In this document: piece after piece, positions 60,423 through 64,000 of the stretch
Position numbering within the stretch: the stretch's first letter is position 1
Layout of the letters: each line of letters begins with the position of its first letter
DNA from: Stenopsyche tienmushanensis
Lineage: Eukaryota; Arthropoda; Insecta; Trichoptera; Stenopsychidae
Direction of reading: 5' to 3'
Assembly: GCA_008973525.1 (NCBI GenBank)
Contig: WACJ01000405.1
Coordinates: forward strand, 62,001 to 126,000
Length of the DNA stretch: 64,000 nucleotides
The notes under the pieces: model-generated
Seen by the model: the letters and a program-made list of their open reading frames with translations, nothing else
What the model was told of the DNA's origin: nothing
Database searches by the model: none
Translations under genes and position numbers: made by a program

Positions 60423-62154
60423 GCGTTCATTACTAAAATGTCATTGCTAATTGGAGATTTAGACATCGTAAATGAAAACGCTTAGAAGCGAAGGGGCGAC
60501 ATTAACTATCATTATGCAGGTATTATTGAAGCCCCATAAGCAGGAAAGGGTAACGGCGATTATGAAAGTGGGCAGCGATTACTTTTTTGAGGATGTCTGG
60601 CTTACTTCGAGGACCGTTGTCCTTTGACGTTCAAATGCTTTGACGGCGCAATTTCCTTTAGGCATATATCTCCATGGAGATAAATCCGGGAATGAACAGT
60701 GACATCCACCGTAAACTATACACTTTGTAGCCGAATGTACCCGGGGGTGTGTGCATGTGTGTGTTCAGCAAGACGAACGGGAGAAGAGGGATGCTCTAGG
60801 GCGCAGGAAGAACACGAAACGTGGATGAGAACACCCCAGTATTTTTTATTCAGTGGCAATACGCCATATCTATAAACCTTGTTATACGGTAAATCTATGA
60901 AGCACAAAGGGCTCAAATAAAAATAAAACTACATTGCATTGTGGTGAGTTACTCTCAATGCATCCTTTTTGTGGTAGGAAAAGCTCCCCGGATGTAAGCA
61001 TACGTGTGCCCAAATTATTAAAAAACTTTCCGTATCTTTTTACCCCCAGACAAAAAGACTTCAAGCTCCTATTCAAATATATTCTAGAAAAATACCAATA
61101 CGTTTAATACAATCATTTTATATAGAAACCCAAAATATCCCTCCAGCGTATGTTATTTGATCGCGTATTATTGATTTAATTAGTTTCAATACACAATATA
61201 ATACATTGAATCTATTTGAATATTTGATATATTGAGACGATAATACAGTCAAAGCACCCTTAAGTATCCCTAAATTGATAGCCTTTGTATATTCATGGTT
61301 GGACCCACAATTGGACAGCCCAACTGATGTCCTCAGCATTCCGATTTGACATTCATGTAATTACGTATTCTGTGAATGCAGACCATAAGACTCACTGTCA
61401 TGGGATTATATGTGTTACATCGCCAAGACTATCCCATGTAACGTTGTCCTCTGACCGGGCTTAACCAACCACAAAAATTATCGAATTTAAACATCATTAT
61501 GTTCGCTTGTTGAGCACGTCAAATTTGGGAAGTATTGGATTTGGGATACTTCCGTAGCTTTGAGGCGACGTACTAAGAGCCGTGAATTTAACCCTTACCC
61601 TTGCAAATTTCATCCCCCATGTGCTTGGCTGAGAACGCATTGGAAATTTAATTTTGTACGGATGGTGAAACTCAAAAAATCGTGACATTCTGCGAATGTA
61701 TGTAGCAATATCGTATATTTAGTATTGAACTAACAAAGTCTTTGATATATTTGGAAGCATGCGTGTATAAAATTGATCATAATTTCTTTATAAGATTCAA
61801 AACTTTATAAATGTGTTGAATTCAAATTCACTTAGGATGATACAATTTACATATTAATTTTGCAATTTGCAATATAAAAATATTAATCGCATACCGAATT
61901 GCAGGTTAATAATCGCTTGAAAATATCATGTCATTATGTTAGTAAGTGCATATTTTTTAACCATATGTAGCATGGATCAGTTATCATCCCCATGCAATGA
62001 CGCTGTTAATCTGTATAGATTTAATTCGCCAGATTAACAACAACATCTCCCGTCTCTCTTTAGGCTTAATATGTCAATTTAACAGCGTCATCTTCTGTAG
62101 CGTTGTGGACACATTGTGTCTGATGGAACGACACCGATCACTTCTTACGCATGC
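60423..62154. other. Stretch without recognised gene
   Basis: Only short frames (up to 73 codons) with no motif. Confidence 0.35.
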
Positions 62155-62265
62155 ACCGTTGTTGGTTCGATGATGACACGCAGAAGGCGGGAGTCGTGAG
62201 GAGTCGTCGGATAGCCTTGACTGCGGGATGATGTCCTTCCCGGGGCCTGATCTCTTTATCATGAT
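62155..62265 (-). repeat. GC-rich hairpin repeat family, copy 4
   Basis: GATGACACGCAGAAGGCGGG then AGTCGTGAGGAGTCGTCGG and ATAGCCTTGACTGCGGGATG align in order with the reverse complement of 25440-25560. The palindrome is weakened, with GGACGTCC seen as GATGTCC. Confidence 0.55.
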
Positions 62266-64000
62266 TAATTAAGAAGTTCGAACTTCAAACTATTTCTGAC
62301 ACCAATGAACACATTAACATCGCCAATTAATGGGGATGATAATTCGTCCATGTACATTTTATACATACGTTCGCATTATATGATTCCAATAACATCTTGT
62401 TATTATTCACCGACGAGTATAAAACGAGTTTTTTTCAAGATTCGCTTTGAATTACCTTTAAAGTTTTCAGACCATTTATTCCTTTGAAGCCTGTATTCGT
62501 GTTTTTTTTTACTCTCATACTATTGCGATTAGGGGAGTGCCTATCTTTCCGTTGAGGACTTGGATCTTTTGAGGGGGTATCTAATGCACTCTTTCAGGAT
62601 GACGTTTTATTTCTCTATTGAGTTTAATTCTTTTATACAAATACACGTACGTGGAGACCTGTGTGTGTAGCCAATATATTGATATAGGTTGATCGAAAGT
62701 CTGATATTTTTTCATATAAATTTCGTTATTTTTAATTGAATTTTTTCACGAGAAAATTGATACGCCAATGAGAAAAAGTCGGGAAACATTTTCAAAGAAA
62801 ATTATTTTTCCGGTACGGATTCGTCTCGAAATTAAAATTTAGCATGAAGAGCTTTCATATTTACGTTCCGGTGTGCGTTTGTACCTATCTAGCTTTCTTA
62901 CAAACCACCGGAAATTGATGGAAAACGGATGAAGTTATTTGATTTTCCATTAAGGAGGCCGCATTCTTTACTTCCCTAAGTGGAAATACGTCAGTCATAT
63001 TGACGATGGGTAGTAAAGTGCACATAGTGAGTGAGTCAGGACCGAAACGCATTTACCTTCGTCCTTTCTTCGACTGCCGTCTTGTCCGTCCCTGGCGGAA
63101 GGAAACATGGGCATAATTTGCGCAGCAGGCAGCCATTTCCTGTATCCTGATTGAATCCAGGAAGGAAGGAAGACGAGGGAAGCTCTTCGAGCTACTTTGC
63201 CCCCGGTATCTTTTATAAAGACATCGCTTTTGTTGGCGGTCCCATCAAAGTGTTCGGCATGACACGTGATGGTCCTTCGATTCGATATGTGCTTCATATG
63301 TTTATCGTATTTTTTTTTATAAATCCATTGCAAGAAATTTGTCCGATTCTTAATAAAACAACATTTAGACGCGGAGAAATGGCTGCGAAATAAAAACAGG
63401 GATAAATAATTCAAGTGACTTTGCTTAATGCGCGCTGAAACATCACCGGAATATTATTTCAGGTACTTTTTCTTCATTTGGAAGGCTTTTGGGGAATGAG
63501 AAATTAAAGAACGCTTCCTGAATGTAAATTCACCATGTATGTGAAATGTGAACCGGTGAAAGACACAGCCTTAAAATTAAGAACCAACGTGACAGACTCT
63601 TAATGCAGATATTTTGTGTTCTTCAGCCACATTTTCTGAAACGTACAAAGCTAATATCATAATGCTTAAATTTCTCGAATTTCGTTTTATATCAAATACG
63701 TATTTTCGTCGTATTTCAGCCGTCTTTTTGTTATTGGATCATACTCGAATATCAAAATAAAATATATATTAAAATTCTTTCAGCACGATCGGTTTAAAAT
63801 ATTTTGATTGAATTTGACTCGATGAACCCATATGACAGTCAAAACATGCATGAATTTTTTTATAAATATTTCAATTGAAATAAAACTGAAGCGTTTATCA
63901 TTTGTTTGTTATAAATATGTCTGTAAGAACGATCAATAATAGAATTTGTTTGCAAAAATTGGAGTCTCAAATATCATAAATTAGTTTATTAATATTAGTT
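62266..64000. other. Stretch without recognised gene
   Basis: A 139-codon minus-strand frame (62995-63414) lies in less AT-rich DNA, overlapped by a plus-strand frame. I see no domain and no splice structure, so it is left unassigned. The rest is AT-rich. Confidence 0.35.

Noticed and set aside
62995..63414. 139-codon minus-strand frame in moderately GC-rich DNA
   Set aside because: No domain or motif, overlapped by an 80-codon plus-strand frame, and no splice sites that clearly bound it.
1..64000. CRISPR array, operon or bacterial defence system
   Set aside because: No regularly spaced repeats, no cas-like genes, and no bacterial gene density anywhere in the window.

Overview
The window looks like intergenic or intronic DNA from an AT-rich eukaryotic nuclear genome, most likely an insect. 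The evidence is the very high AT content, the scarcity of long open frames, the absence of operons or ribosome-binding-site structure, and a large mix of decayed transposable elements of types typical of insects: a Jockey-like and an R1-like non-LTR retrotransposon, hAT, Tc1/mariner, pogo/Tigger, TTAA-flanked elements, MITEs and tRNA-like SINE candidates. The species or order cannot be fixed from the sequence. I found no intact host protein-coding gene, no true tRNA or rRNA gene and no CRISPR array.

Layout. The left edge holds a GC-rich hAT-like terminus (to about 151). From 2.6 to 3.6 kb there is a possible hAT-type MITE and a decayed mariner transposase. A TTAA-flanked element lies at 5.70-6.59 kb. 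Between 15.2 and 21 kb there are pogo/Tigger sequences: a solo terminus at 15.59 kb and two elements with both ends and TA target sites, 16027-17193 and 19555-20923, each carrying broken minus-strand transposase. At 25.4 kb is the best copy of a GC-rich double-hairpin repeat also seen near 8.0, 22.9 and 62.2 kb. A second decayed mariner fragment (27.65-28.02 kb) abuts the first of three copies of a composite hAT-related repeat. Copies A (28.09-28.61 kb, minus) and B (30.47-31.35 kb, plus) form an inverted pair; copy C is at 48.88-49.61 kb.

From 32.44 to 33.80 kb there is a 5'-truncated, mutated R1-like retrotransposon with its poly-A end. Direct repeats of about 120 bp lie at 36.6 and 40.9 kb. 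A short unassigned cysteine-containing reading frame with one apparent frameshift is at 37.72-38.05 kb. Two hairpin or foldback elements are at 42.88-43.03 and 45.12-45.73 kb. A broken Tc1-like transposon with a recognisable right terminus is at 47.3-48.59 kb. A 1,180-bp TTAA-flanked element with identical 18-bp ends lies at 54.80-55.98 kb. A Jockey-like retrotransposon (56.82-58.55 kb, minus) carries the longest open frame in the window, a 398-residue reverse transcriptase.

No pathway or operon is formed by these parts. The window is best read as layers of mobile-element debris. The youngest-looking insertions are the Jockey-like element (long open RT) and the TTAA element at 54.8 kb (identical ends). 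The points most worth following are the composite three-copy hAT repeat, the TTAA family, the GC-rich hairpin families in an AT-rich background, and the unassigned frame at 37.7 kb.
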